A stretch of DNA of 64,000 nucleotides from JAPHTQ01 sp050288165 (GTDB lineage Bacteria > Pseudomonadota > Gammaproteobacteria > Thiohalomonadales > Thiohalomonadaceae). The stretch spans positions 146,975 to 210,974 of the forward strand of contig JBNKDG010000007.1 of the NCBI GenBank assembly GCA_050288165.1, written 5' to 3'. The translations under genes were made by a program, and so were the position numbers. Of this stretch, positions 56,714-64,000 are shown in pieces (within the stretch, counting starts at the first letter, position 1; each line of letters starts with the position of its first letter). Under the pieces are notes generated by a model that saw only the letters and a list, made by a program, of their open reading frames with translations, had not been told where the DNA came from and made no database searches.

Positions 56714-57106
56714 TTATTTCTCGATGATCACCGCCGCGGCCACCCGGCGTCCTTCCGAGGCGAGGATGTTGTAGGTACGGCAGGCGGCAGCGGAGTTCAT
56801 CACCTCGTAGCCGATACCGAGGCTAATCAGTGCCGCCAGCTGTTCCGTGCCGGGAAAATGGAGTTGTTGGCCGGTACCTAGCAGCAATACCTCGACATCC
56901 AGTTCGGACAGTGCAGCCAGTTCATCGCCACGGATCTGCGCCATGGAGGTCGGTGTCCATTCGTCGAGCAGCTGTTCCGGAGTAATGACAAAGCTGTGGC
57001 GTAGCGCCAGCAGTTCACCCGGGCGCGGGCCGTTCAGGATCACCTCGTCGCTGCGGTAGGCGTGGACGGTGTAGATACCATCGTTCTGTTCACGTCGGAC
57101 TTGCAT
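56714..57106 (-). CDS. Mth938/DUF498-domain protein
   Basis: This 130-residue small soluble protein of the Mth938-like fold (the family that includes mitochondrial NDUFAF3) has 'NGPRPGELLALRHSFVITPEQLL', 'ELDVEVLLLGTGQQLHFP' and 'GIGYEVMNSAAACRTYNILASEGRRVAAAVII', the conserved family pattern. Its biochemical function is not established. The ATG at 57106 has GGAAAA upstream; a longer frame to 57184 has no support. It is divergent from the aminotransferase genes, an arrangement common in gammaproteobacteria. Confidence 0.85.
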   Translation of the reverse strand: MQVRREQNDGIYTVHAYRSDEVILNGPRPGELLALRHSFVITPEQLLDEWTPTSMAQIRGDELAALSELDVEVLLLGTGQQLHFPGTEQLAALISLGIGYEVMNSAAACRTYNILASEGRRVAAAVIIEK

Positions 57107-57157
57107 AACAATTTTCCGTAAAATGAATCGCTTATCGGCGTTTCGCCGATTGACAGG

Positions 57158-57163
57158 TATAAT
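57158..57163 (+). promoter_or_regulatory. Candidate -10 box for the aminotransferase-hom-thrC operon
   Basis: A consensus TATAAT at 57158-57163 lies in the 127-bp gap between the divergent genes. The -35 region is poor. Transcription from here would give a leader of about 65 nt to the GTG at 57234. Confidence 0.4.
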
Positions 57164-57233
57164 AGGCGCCAGTAATGTTAGCAACCTTCATTTCGCCGAA
57201 TTGAGCGCCTGTTCCGGCTTTGCCGGGCAGAGT

Positions 57234-58436
57234 GTGGATACCGTCACCTTGATAGAAGATTTCCAGAGAATCAAGCGTTTACCGCCATATGTCTTTGCCA
57301 TCGTCAATGAGCTGAAGGCCAAGGCGCGCGCGCGGGGTGAGGATATCATCGATTTCGGCATGGGCAACCCGGATCAGCCGACCCCGTCGCACATCGTCGA
57401 CAAGCTGGTGGAAGCGGCGCAGCGCAACGATACCCACCGCTACTCCATGTCCCGGGGTATCCCCCGTCTACGCCGGGCGATCTGCAACTGGTACAAGGAC
57501 AACTACGAGGTCGAGCTCGACCCGGAGAAGGAGGCGATCGTCACCATCGGTTCCAAGGAGGGGCTCGCCCACCTGGCGCTGGCGACTACCGGTCCCGGCG
57601 ATGCGGTGCTGGTGCCCAACCCGGCCTATCCGATCCATCCCTACGGTTTTGTCATCGCCGGTGCCGATATCCGCCACGTGCCGCTGGTGCCGGACCGCGA
57701 TTTCTTTGCTGAGCTGGAAAAGGCGATCCGCGACTCCTGGCCGAAACCGAAATTTCTGGTGATCAATTTCCCCGGCAACCCCACCGCGCAATGTGTGGAG
57801 CTGGAGTTTTTCGAGCGAGTCGTCGCGATTGCCCGCGAGCACCAAATCTGGGTGATTCACGATATCGCCTATGCCGATATTGTCTTCGACGGCTACAAGG
57901 CGCCGTCGATTATGCAGGTCGAAGGGGCGAAAGAGGTGGCGGTGGAGTTCTACTCCCTCTCCAAAAGCTACAACATGCCCGGCTGGCGGGTCGGCTTTAT
58001 GGTCGGCAACCCGGTACTGGTCGCCGCCCTGGCGAAGATCAAATCCTATCTCGACTACGGTATGTTTACCCCGATCCAGGTGGCGGCGATCAGCGCCCTG
58101 GAAGGTTCGCAGGAATGTGTGCGTGAAATCCGCGAGATGTATCAGGCCCGTCGCGACGTGCTCTGCGATGGCCTTGATTCGGTTGGCTGGAAAGTGGAGC
58201 GGCCTAAGGCGACGATGTTTGTCTGGGCACCGATCCCGGAGCGCTATCGCCATCTCGGTTCGCTGGAGTTTTCCAAGAGGCTGTTGGAAGAAGCCAAAGT
58301 GGCAGTTTCCCCCGGTATCGGCTTTGGTGAATACGGTGACGACCATGTACGCTTCAGTCTGATCGAAAACGAGCACCGCACCCGTCAGGCGATCCGCGGG
58401 ATCCGCGACATGTTCCGCAAGGATGGTCTTCTGTGA
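57234..58436 (+). CDS. alaC: AlaC-type alanine/valine class I aminotransferase
   Basis: This is a PLP-dependent aminotransferase of about 400 residues. The start is chosen at GTG 57234, just before the conserved 'EDFQRIKRLPPYVFAIVNELK'; TTG 57249 is an alternative, and a longer frame from 57123 would read across the promoter. Motifs: 'IDFGMGNPDQPTP', 'NPAYPIHPYG', 'NFPGNPTAQ', 'HDIAYADIVFDG' and the Schiff-base lysine K244 in 'SLSKSYNMPGWRVGF'. AlaC in E. coli makes alanine from pyruvate and glutamate. It is the first gene of an amino-acid operon ending in thrC. Confidence 0.88.
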   Translation: MDTVTLIEDFQRIKRLPPYVFAIVNELKAKARARGEDIIDFGMGNPDQPTPSHIVDKLVEAAQRNDTHRYSMSRGIPRLRRAICNWYKDNYEVELDPEKEAIVTIGSKEGLAHLALATTGPGDAVLVPNPAYPIHPYGFVIAGADIRHVPLVPDRDFFAELEKAIRDSWPKPKFLVINFPGNPTAQCVELEFFERVVAIAREHQIWVIHDIAYADIVFDGYKAPSIMQVEGAKEVAVEFYSLSKSYNMPGWRVGFMVGNPVLVAALAKIKSYLDYGMFTPIQVAAISALEGSQECVREIREMYQARRDVLCDGLDSVGWKVERPKATMFVWAPIPERYRHLGSLEFSKRLLEEAKVAVSPGIGFGEYGDDHVRFSLIENEHRTRQAIRGIRDMFRKDGLL

Positions 58437-59686
58437 GCAACCCTTCTCCCAACACTGAGCTTATGCGCCCGATACATAAATCCTCCAAACTCGCCAACGT
58501 CTGCTACGACATCCGTGGCCCGGTGATGACCCACGCCCGGTTGATGGAGGAGGAGGGGCATCGCATCATCAAGCTCAACATCGGCAACCTGGCGCCGTTC
58601 GGCTTCGAAACACCGGAAGAGATCCAGCAGGATGTGATCCACAATCTGCCGCACTCTTCGGGTTACTCCGATTCCAAGGGGCTGTTCGCCGCGCGCAAGG
58701 CAATCATGCATTACACCCAGTCGAAGGGGATCCCCGGCGTCACCCTCGACGATATCTACATCGGTAACGGTGCCTCGGAACTGATCGTGATGGCGATGCA
58801 GGGATTGCTGGAGAACGGTGACGAGGTGCTGGTACCGACTCCCGACTACCCGCTGTGGACCGCGGCAGTCAGCCTCGGCGGCGGCAAGCCGCGCCACTAC
58901 ATCTGTGACGAGGGTGCCGGCTGGTTGCCGGATCTGGATGACATCCGCAGCAAGATCAACAAAAACACCCGTGCCATCGTCATCATCAATCCGAATAACC
59001 CGACCGGCGCGCTCTATCCGGTGGAACTGTTGCAGGAGTTGGTCGAGATCGCCCGTCAGCACCAGCTGATCGTTTACGCCGACGAGATCTACGACAAAAT
59101 GCTCTACGACGACGGCGAGCACACCTCCATCGCCTCGCTGGCCGACGACGTGTTGTTTGTCACCTTTAACGGCCTGTCGAAGAACTACCGTGCCTGCGGT
59201 TATCGCGCTGGCTGGATGGTGGTCTCCGGTGAGCAGGGCCATGCCCGCGATTACATCGAAGGGCTGAACATGCTCTCCTCGATGCGCCTCTGCTCCAATG
59301 TGCCAGGGCAATTCGCTATCCAGACTGCCCTGGGCGGCTACCAGAGCATCAATGACCTGGTGGCCGAGGGCGGTCGCCTGCGCCGTCAGCGTGACATGGC
59401 CTGGGAGATGATCAATTCCCTGCCCGGCGTCAGCTGCGTCAAGCCGTCGGCGGCGCTCTATCTGTTCCCCCGCCTCGACCCGAAGATGTATCCTATCGCC
59501 GACGACCAGCAGTTTGTGCTGGAGCTGTTGCAGGAAGAGAAGGTGCTGGTGGTGCAGGGGACCGGTTTTAACTGGATCGAGCCCGATCATTTCCGTATGG
59601 TCTTCCTGCCGAACGGCGATGACCTGCAGGAGGCGGTGAGCCGTCTCGAACGTTTTCTCGATCACTATCGCAAGCGCCACGCCTGA
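58433..59686 (+). CDS. alaA: AlaA-type glutamate-pyruvate aminotransferase
   Basis: The 417-residue class I aminotransferase is closely similar to E. coli AlaA along its length: 'IHKSSKLANVCYDIRGPV', 'LNIGNLAPFGFETP', 'DIYIGNGASELIVMAMQ', 'PDYPLWTAAVSL', 'IINPNNPTGALYP', 'ADEIYDKMLYDD' and the Schiff-base lysine K250 in 'NGLSKNYRACGYRAGWMV'. The GTG at 58433 overlaps the alaC stop by 4 bp (GTGA). Having two alanine-type aminotransferases coupled in one operon suggests complementary amino-donor roles or separate substrates. Confidence 0.92.
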   Translation: MSNPSPNTELMRPIHKSSKLANVCYDIRGPVMTHARLMEEEGHRIIKLNIGNLAPFGFETPEEIQQDVIHNLPHSSGYSDSKGLFAARKAIMHYTQSKGIPGVTLDDIYIGNGASELIVMAMQGLLENGDEVLVPTPDYPLWTAAVSLGGGKPRHYICDEGAGWLPDLDDIRSKINKNTRAIVIINPNNPTGALYPVELLQELVEIARQHQLIVYADEIYDKMLYDDGEHTSIASLADDVLFVTFNGLSKNYRACGYRAGWMVVSGEQGHARDYIEGLNMLSSMRLCSNVPGQFAIQTALGGYQSINDLVAEGGRLRRQRDMAWEMINSLPGVSCVKPSAALYLFPRLDPKMYPIADDQQFVLELLQEEKVLVVQGTGFNWIEPDHFRMVFLPNGDDLQEAVSRLERFLDHYRKRHA

Positions 59687-59717
59687 GGCGCATCAACTCG
59701 TCAACACAAGGGCTGTC

Positions 59718-61028
59718 ATGAACGCTGTAAAAATTGGATTGCTGGGACTGGGCACCGTCGGCGGTGGTACTGTCAACGTACTGCAACGTAACGCGAGCGA
59801 AATCACTCGCCGTGCAGGCCGCGCTATTGAGATCGTCCATGCCTCGGCGCGGGATCTGAGCAAGCCGCGCATCTGCGACACCGGAAAGATCAAGCTCACT
59901 ACCAATCCGGCAGAGGTGGTCGATGATCCCGAAGTGGAGGTGGTCGTTGAGTTGATCGGCGGTGACACGCTCGCCTACGAAATGGTGATGCGGGCGATCA
60001 ACAACGGCAAACATGTCGTCACCGCCAACAAGGCGCTGATCGCCAAGCACGGTAACGAAATCTTCGACGCTGCCCACGAGAAGAACGTGATGATCGCCTT
60101 CGAGGCAGCGGTAGCCGGCGGCATTCCGATCATCAAGTCGATCCGTGAAGGCCTCTCCGCCAACAAGATCAACTGGCTGGCTGGGATCATCAACGGTACC
60201 GGTAACTTTATCCTGACCGCGATGCGTAACGAGGGTCGTGATTTTGGTGATGTACTGGCCGAGGCGCAGCGTCTCGGTTACGCCGAAGCGGACCCTACCT
60301 TCGATGTGGAAGGGATCGACGCGGCACACAAGCTGACCATTCTCGCCTCCATCGCCTTCGGCATGCCGCTCAACTTTGCCGCGGTACACACCGAGGGGAT
60401 TTCGCGCATCAGTCGTGAAGATGTGGCAGTGGCCGAAGAGCTGGGTTATCGCATCAAGCATCTTGGTGTTGCGCGTCGCACTCCGCAGGGGATCGAACTG
60501 CGCGTTCATCCCACACTGATCCCGGAGAGCCGCCTGATCGCCAACGTCAACGGCGTGATGAACGCGGTGCTTGTTCATGGCGATGCCGTTGGTGCGACAC
60601 TCTATTACGGTGCCGGTGCCGGTGCCGAGCCGACTGCTTCGGCAGTTGTGGCGGATCTGGTGGATGTGGTTCGTTCGCTGGCCTGCGAACCGGAAGCGCG
60701 GGTACCGCACCTGGCATTCCAGCCGGACAAACTGAAAGAGTTCAACCTGTTGCCGATGGAGGAGGTGGAGACCGCCTTCTATCTGCGCATGCAGGTGGTG
60801 GATCGCCCCGGTGTACTGGCGCAGTTAACCGCCATCTTTGCTGAACTTGATATCAGCATCGAGGCAGTGATCCAGCGCGAACCCGCCGAAGGCGAGACCC
60901 TGGTCAATATCATTTTCCTCACCCGCGTGATGAAGGAGAAACAGATGCTGCAGGCGCTGGCGCGTTTTGAAAAACTGGACAGCATTTTTGGCGACGTGAC
61001 CCGTATTCGCGTCGAACAACTGAATTGA
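59718..61028 (+). CDS. hom: Homoserine dehydrogenase
   Basis: The 436-residue monofunctional enzyme reduces aspartate semialdehyde to homoserine. The NAD(P) motif GLLGLGTVGGGTVNVL is at the N terminus, then 'VTANKALIAKHG', 'AAVAGGIPIIKSIREGL' and 'GIINGTGNFILTAM...GYAEADPTFDVEGIDAAHK'. A C-terminal ACT domain (about 350-430, 'YLRMQVVDRPGVLAQLTAIFAELDISIE') points to threonine feedback. AAGGG precedes the ATG. It is paired with thrC 21 bp downstream. Confidence 0.97.
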   Translation: MNAVKIGLLGLGTVGGGTVNVLQRNASEITRRAGRAIEIVHASARDLSKPRICDTGKIKLTTNPAEVVDDPEVEVVVELIGGDTLAYEMVMRAINNGKHVVTANKALIAKHGNEIFDAAHEKNVMIAFEAAVAGGIPIIKSIREGLSANKINWLAGIINGTGNFILTAMRNEGRDFGDVLAEAQRLGYAEADPTFDVEGIDAAHKLTILASIAFGMPLNFAAVHTEGISRISREDVAVAEELGYRIKHLGVARRTPQGIELRVHPTLIPESRLIANVNGVMNAVLVHGDAVGATLYYGAGAGAEPTASAVVADLVDVVRSLACEPEARVPHLAFQPDKLKEFNLLPMEEVETAFYLRMQVVDRPGVLAQLTAIFAELDISIEAVIQREPAEGETLVNIIFLTRVMKEKQMLQALARFEKLDSIFGDVTRIRVEQLN

Positions 61029-61049
61029 TTTGTTAATCGAGGAAAGACC

Positions 61050-62135
61050 ATGCCGTTTCGTACCCGTTACACCGGATTGATCGATCGCTACCGTGATCGC
61101 CTGCCGGTACATGACGACACCCGTATCATCTCTCTCGGCGAGGGCAACACGCCGCTGATCCGTCTGCACAACATTCCGAAACTGTTGGGCAAGGAAGTAG
61201 ACATCTACGTCAAATACGAAGGTCTCAATCCGACCGGTTCGTTCAAGGACCGCGGTATGACCATGGCGGTGACCAAAGCGGTGGAAGAGGGCTCCAAAGC
61301 GATCATCTGTGCCTCGACCGGTAACACCTCTGCGGCTGCCGCTGCCTACGCTTCACGTGCAGGGATCACAGCGTTTGTGTTGATCCCCGATGGCAAGATC
61401 GCTATGGGCAAGCTGGCACAGGCGATGATGTATGGTGCGACCACGCTGCAGATTCGTGGCAACTTCGACGACGGTATGCGCCTGGTGAAAGAAGTAGCCA
61501 ATGAAGCGCCAGTGACCATCGTTAACTCGATCAACCCGTTCCGCCTGCAAGGACAGAAAACCGCCGCCTTCGAAATCGTCGAAGAGCTGGGTTGTGCACC
61601 GGACTACCACTGCATCCCGGTAGGCAACGCAGGTAACATCACCGCCCACTGGATGGGATACAGCGAATACCGTGACAGTGGCATCGTCGGCAATGCTCCC
61701 ACCATGGTCGGCTATCAGGCCGCAGGTGCCGCGCCGTTTATGCGCGGCGCCATGGTCGACAACCCGGAGACCATCGCCACCGCGATCCGTATCGGCCACC
61801 CGCAATCCTGGGACAAGGCGTGGGATGTGCAGAAGCAGTCAGGTGGCTGGTTCGACGAATGTAGCGATGAAGAAATCCTCGCCGCGCAAAAACTGCTGGC
61901 ACAGAAAGAGGGCGTGTTCTGCGAACCGGCTTCCGCCACTTCGCTGGCCGGTGCCATGCGCGACATCAAGTCGGGCAAGATCCCGGAAGGCTCCAAGATC
62001 GTCTGTACCCTTACCGGTAACGGCCTGAAAGATCCGGATACCGCCATCGCCCAATGCAAGGACGAAGGTGTCTACACCATCGACGCCACCCTGGATGCGG
62101 TGAAGCGCTCTATCCTGGATAACATGGCCAAGTGA
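61050..62135 (+). CDS. thrC: Threonine synthase
   Basis: The 361-residue PLP enzyme makes threonine from phosphohomoserine. The short class lacks the long N-terminal extension of E. coli ThrC. It has 'LGEGNTPLIRLHN', PLP lysine K66 in 'GLNPTGSFKDRGM', 'CASTGNTSAAAAAYASRAG', 'VGNAGNITAHWMGY' and 'EPASATSLAGAM'. AGGAAAG precedes the ATG. No thrB is in the window, so homoserine kinase is elsewhere. Confidence 0.97.
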   Translation: MPFRTRYTGLIDRYRDRLPVHDDTRIISLGEGNTPLIRLHNIPKLLGKEVDIYVKYEGLNPTGSFKDRGMTMAVTKAVEEGSKAIICASTGNTSAAAAAYASRAGITAFVLIPDGKIAMGKLAQAMMYGATTLQIRGNFDDGMRLVKEVANEAPVTIVNSINPFRLQGQKTAAFEIVEELGCAPDYHCIPVGNAGNITAHWMGYSEYRDSGIVGNAPTMVGYQAAGAAPFMRGAMVDNPETIATAIRIGHPQSWDKAWDVQKQSGGWFDECSDEEILAAQKLLAQKEGVFCEPASATSLAGAMRDIKSGKIPEGSKIVCTLTGNGLKDPDTAIAQCKDEGVYTIDATLDAVKRSILDNMAK

Positions 62136-62141
62136 TTGTTT

Positions 62142-62183
62142 GTCACAGAGGCGCTGAGTGAAACCACTTTGCACCTCTGTGAC
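62142..62183. repeat. Inverted repeat after thrC
   Basis: GTCACAGAGGCGC (62142-62154) pairs with GCACCTCTGTGAC (62171-62183) at 12 of 13 positions, with an inner AGTG-AAAC-CACT hairpin. No T run follows. It may serve as a weak terminator for the thrC operon or be another intergenic repeat family. Confidence 0.65.
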
Positions 62184-62217
62184 GAATCAACATCTGTTGT
62201 TTGTTGGGCCATAGAAA

Positions 62218-62246
62218 CCGTCATTCCGGCGCAGGCCGGAAGCCAG
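62218..62246. repeat. REP-like palindrome, inverse copy of the one near dnaE
   Basis: TTCCGGCGCAGGCCGGAA (62224-62241) is the exact reverse complement of 37473-37490. The 29-bp surroundings match with one mismatch. It lies about 1 kb from the RAYT gene. Confidence 0.8.
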
Positions 62247-62261
62247 TCAAAATAAAAGCCC

Positions 62262-63176
62262 ATGGCCAAATCGATTACCCTGCTCATTCCCGGTCTGCTC
62301 GATAATCTGCCAGACCCTGTTCCCCGGCTTCCCGCACTGGAAAAGTTGCTGTCCCGCGGCAACTATCGCAGTGACATTCCTGCCGGTTACGAACGCACTT
62401 TGATGGAACTCTTCTCTCAACTTCAATCTCCGGATAGTGATGTACCGGAAGGCGCACTCAGTCGTTACGCGCAAACCGGTGAAAAACCGGAAGGTGTATG
62501 GCTCTGCGCTGCACCGGTTCACCTTTTTGCTGACCAGTCGCGGGTTTATCTGAATGCGATTGATGAAACCGCACTAAGCGAAGAAGAAGCGGAACAATTC
62601 ATCAATGAACTGAATAAAGTTTATCGCGAGGACGGTTGGGAATTTGTACAACACACCAGCACCCACTGGTATCTGCATATCCCTGCGCGACCTGATATTC
62701 GTACCACGCCCCTGCGTGCGGTAAATGGCAAACCCATTCACGACAAGTTGCCGCAAGGTGTTGATGCACTGCAGTGGCATCGGGTGTTGAATGAAATGCA
62801 AATGCTCTTCCATTCCAGTTCGGTTAACTCAATCAGGCAGGAGAAAGGAAATATAACTGTTAATGGTGTCTGGTTGTGGGGTGTGGGTGAGTTGCCTGAA
62901 GCAGCAGAAAAAAAACAGTGGCAATCCGTATGGACCAATCTGCCAATGGCGAAAGGTTTGGCGTTGTTGAACGGGATTGCCTCATACAACGTACCTGAGA
63001 TGCCAGAGCCATGTATTTCCCAGGCAGAGGACGGCGTGCAGCTGATTGCCTTTACCCCCTCTCCGAATGAGTTTACGCCAGAGTTGATAGAGAAACTTGA
63101 GCGTGAGTGGTTTGCACCATTGCTGTTATCCGTTTCTATTTGGGGTCAGATGAAAAACCTTTTCTCATTCAGGTAA
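62262..63176 (+). CDS. Conserved hypothetical protein, RpfE-like
   Basis: This 304-residue soluble protein starts 'AKSITLLIPGLLDNLPDPV', with Pro/Asp-rich loops and 'VNGVWLWGVGELPEA' in the middle. The pattern resembles the RpfE/cofactor-independent phosphoglycerate-mutase-like proteins found between thrC and recJ in many gammaproteobacteria. I rely on memory of that context and not on a motif with known catalysis. No signal peptide, membrane helix or metal-site cluster is clear. recJ is not seen; a transposase gene follows instead. The start ATG at 62262 has no strong ribosome site. Confidence 0.6.
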   Translation: MAKSITLLIPGLLDNLPDPVPRLPALEKLLSRGNYRSDIPAGYERTLMELFSQLQSPDSDVPEGALSRYAQTGEKPEGVWLCAAPVHLFADQSRVYLNAIDETALSEEEAEQFINELNKVYREDGWEFVQHTSTHWYLHIPARPDIRTTPLRAVNGKPIHDKLPQGVDALQWHRVLNEMQMLFHSSSVNSIRQEKGNITVNGVWLWGVGELPEAAEKKQWQSVWTNLPMAKGLALLNGIASYNVPEMPEPCISQAEDGVQLIAFTPSPNEFTPELIEKLEREWFAPLLLSVSIWGQMKNLFSFR

Positions 63177-63220
63177 CCATAGTTATACTGACATACCATT
63201 AAAATCATCAGGGAAGAACA

Positions 63221-63907
63221 ATGGCACGGCTACCAAGGATATGTCTGCCGGGCATTCCCCAACATATCATTCAACGCGGCAATAACCGGCAAGCCTGTTT
63301 CGCATCCGACGAAGACTTTGCTGCATATGCGCACTGGCTTAATGAATATGCCAGTGAATTTCGCGTGGAAGTTCATGCCTGGGTATTCATGACAAATCAT
63401 GTCCATCTGTTGGCAACACCAGCGTTAGAAGATGGCATATCACAAATGATGCAGGCTATAGGTAGGCGCTATGTGCGCTACTTTAATTATGCATACAGAA
63501 GGAGCGGCACCTTATGGGAAGGGCGTTTCAAATCATGTGTTGTTGAAGCTGAGAACTATTTGTTACTTTGCCAACGATATATAGAGTTGAATCCGGTTAG
63601 AGCCGGTATGGTAGAAGCACCATCTGATTACGTATGGTCAAGTTACAGGTCAAATGGTTTAGGGAAACCGTCGGCGCTATGGAAACCGCACGATATCTAT
63701 ATGAGGCTTGGGGATACAGCGATGGAGCGGGCTAGTGCGTATCGTGAATTGTTTAAAGGGCAGATAGATGAGGAGATGTTAAGCAAACTTAGGCAAACAT
63801 CGAACCAGGGTATGGCGCTTGGCAGTGACAAATTTAAGCAAGAGATTGAGCGTTTGGCTGGTAGGAGAGTTGAAACATTGAAGCGGGGGCCGAAGAAGCG
63901 TGAATAG
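63221..63907 (+). CDS. REP-associated tyrosine transposase (RAYT, IS200-like Y1 family)
   Basis: The 228-residue single-strand DNA transposase-like enzyme has the N-terminal signature 'GIPQHIIQRGNNRQACF', the metal-binding HUH pair His60/His62 in 'MTNHVHLL' and the nucleophile, most likely Tyr120, in 'CQRYIELNPVRAGMV'. 'RRSGTLWEGRFKSCVVE' is typical of the family. AGGGAAG precedes the ATG. RAYTs are domesticated enzymes that move short REP palindromes; two matching palindromes are in this window. The gene is intact and stands alone without insertion-sequence ends of its own. Confidence 0.9.
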   Translation: MARLPRICLPGIPQHIIQRGNNRQACFASDEDFAAYAHWLNEYASEFRVEVHAWVFMTNHVHLLATPALEDGISQMMQAIGRRYVRYFNYAYRRSGTLWEGRFKSCVVEAENYLLLCQRYIELNPVRAGMVEAPSDYVWSSYRSNGLGKPSALWKPHDIYMRLGDTAMERASAYRELFKGQIDEEMLSKLRQTSNQGMALGSDKFKQEIERLAGRRVETLKRGPKKRE

Positions 63908-63930
63908 TAAGTGTGTGAGAGTTTTTCATC

Positions 63931-64000
63931 TGGCATGCCCCGGATAAAACGGACACCAACTTTAGGGGATAATACCCTTGGGAGGTGTCCAATGGCAAAG
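63931..64000 (+). mobile_element. Left end of a probable insertion sequence (truncated by window)
   Basis: From TGGCATGCCCCGGATAAAAC (63931) the sequence has the look of an IS3-type left end. A 61-bp leader with GGGAGG at 63980-63985 is followed by ATG at 63992 and the codons ATGGCAAAG (Met-Ala-Lys) running off the window. The family call rests on resemblance of the leader alone. Confidence 0.4.

Overview
The window is a chromosomal segment of a gammaproteobacterium. It carries the envelope-biogenesis order dxr-rseP-bamA-skp-lpxD-fabZ-lpxA, the block rnhB-dnaE-accA-tilS-pyrG-kdsA-eno-ftsB-ispD-ispF-truD, and the surE-pcm-nlpD-rpoS block that marks this class. The housekeeping genes are GC-rich, about 60% in lines I counted by hand. 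The lipid A genes resemble those of Acidithiobacillus-like and sulfur-oxidising lineages more than enterics. I cannot name the species.

Layout. 1-6.8 kb: isoprenoid, outer-membrane assembly and lipid A genes, all rightward. 6.8-10.1 kb: a leftward operon gnnA-gnnB-lpxB, predicted to make UDP-GlcNAc3N and the lipid A disaccharide. 10.2-36.7 kb: a more AT-rich accessory island. It holds a type I secretion ABC transporter, its membrane-fusion protein, a secreted protein with an LprI (lysozyme-inhibitor) N-terminal domain, a single gene of 18.9 kb for a 6295-residue RTX protein, and a subtilisin-like protease with a GlyGly-CTERM-like tail. 36.8-49.2 kb: rnhB, dnaE, accA, tilS, pyrG, kdsA, eno, ftsB, ispD and ispF. 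49.2-56.5 kb: truD, a chemoreceptor, an Smr-domain protein, surE, pcm, a DedA-like protein, nlpD and rpoS. 56.7-62.1 kb: an Mth938-domain protein and an amino-acid operon of two alanine-type aminotransferases, hom and thrC. 62.2-64 kb: an RpfE-like protein, a REP-associated tyrosine transposase and the left end of a probable insertion sequence.

The most interesting system is the island. The first 230 or so residues of the giant RTX protein align without gaps to T4-type lysozyme over the active site, with the Glu-8-Asp-5-Thr spacing intact. The gene immediately upstream overlaps it by 14 bp and encodes a signal-peptide protein with an LprI-type domain. Together with the ABC transporter and HlyD protein just before them, this looks like a type I-secreted peptidoglycan-degrading giant with its own periplasmic inhibitor, possibly an interbacterial toxin-immunity operon. 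The middle of the protein is an array of about 24 calcium-binding beta-roll modules whose lengths step in units of 54 bp (18 residues, one beta-roll turn). Its last 2.8 kb has host-like GC content, so the gene looks like a chimera.

Several intergenic repeat families are also visible: large inverted repeats built of ACGAAG/ACGGAA heptads, REP-like palindromes alongside a RAYT gene, and a MITE-like element whose end supplies the rpoS stop codon. No rRNA, tRNA or CRISPR array was recognised.
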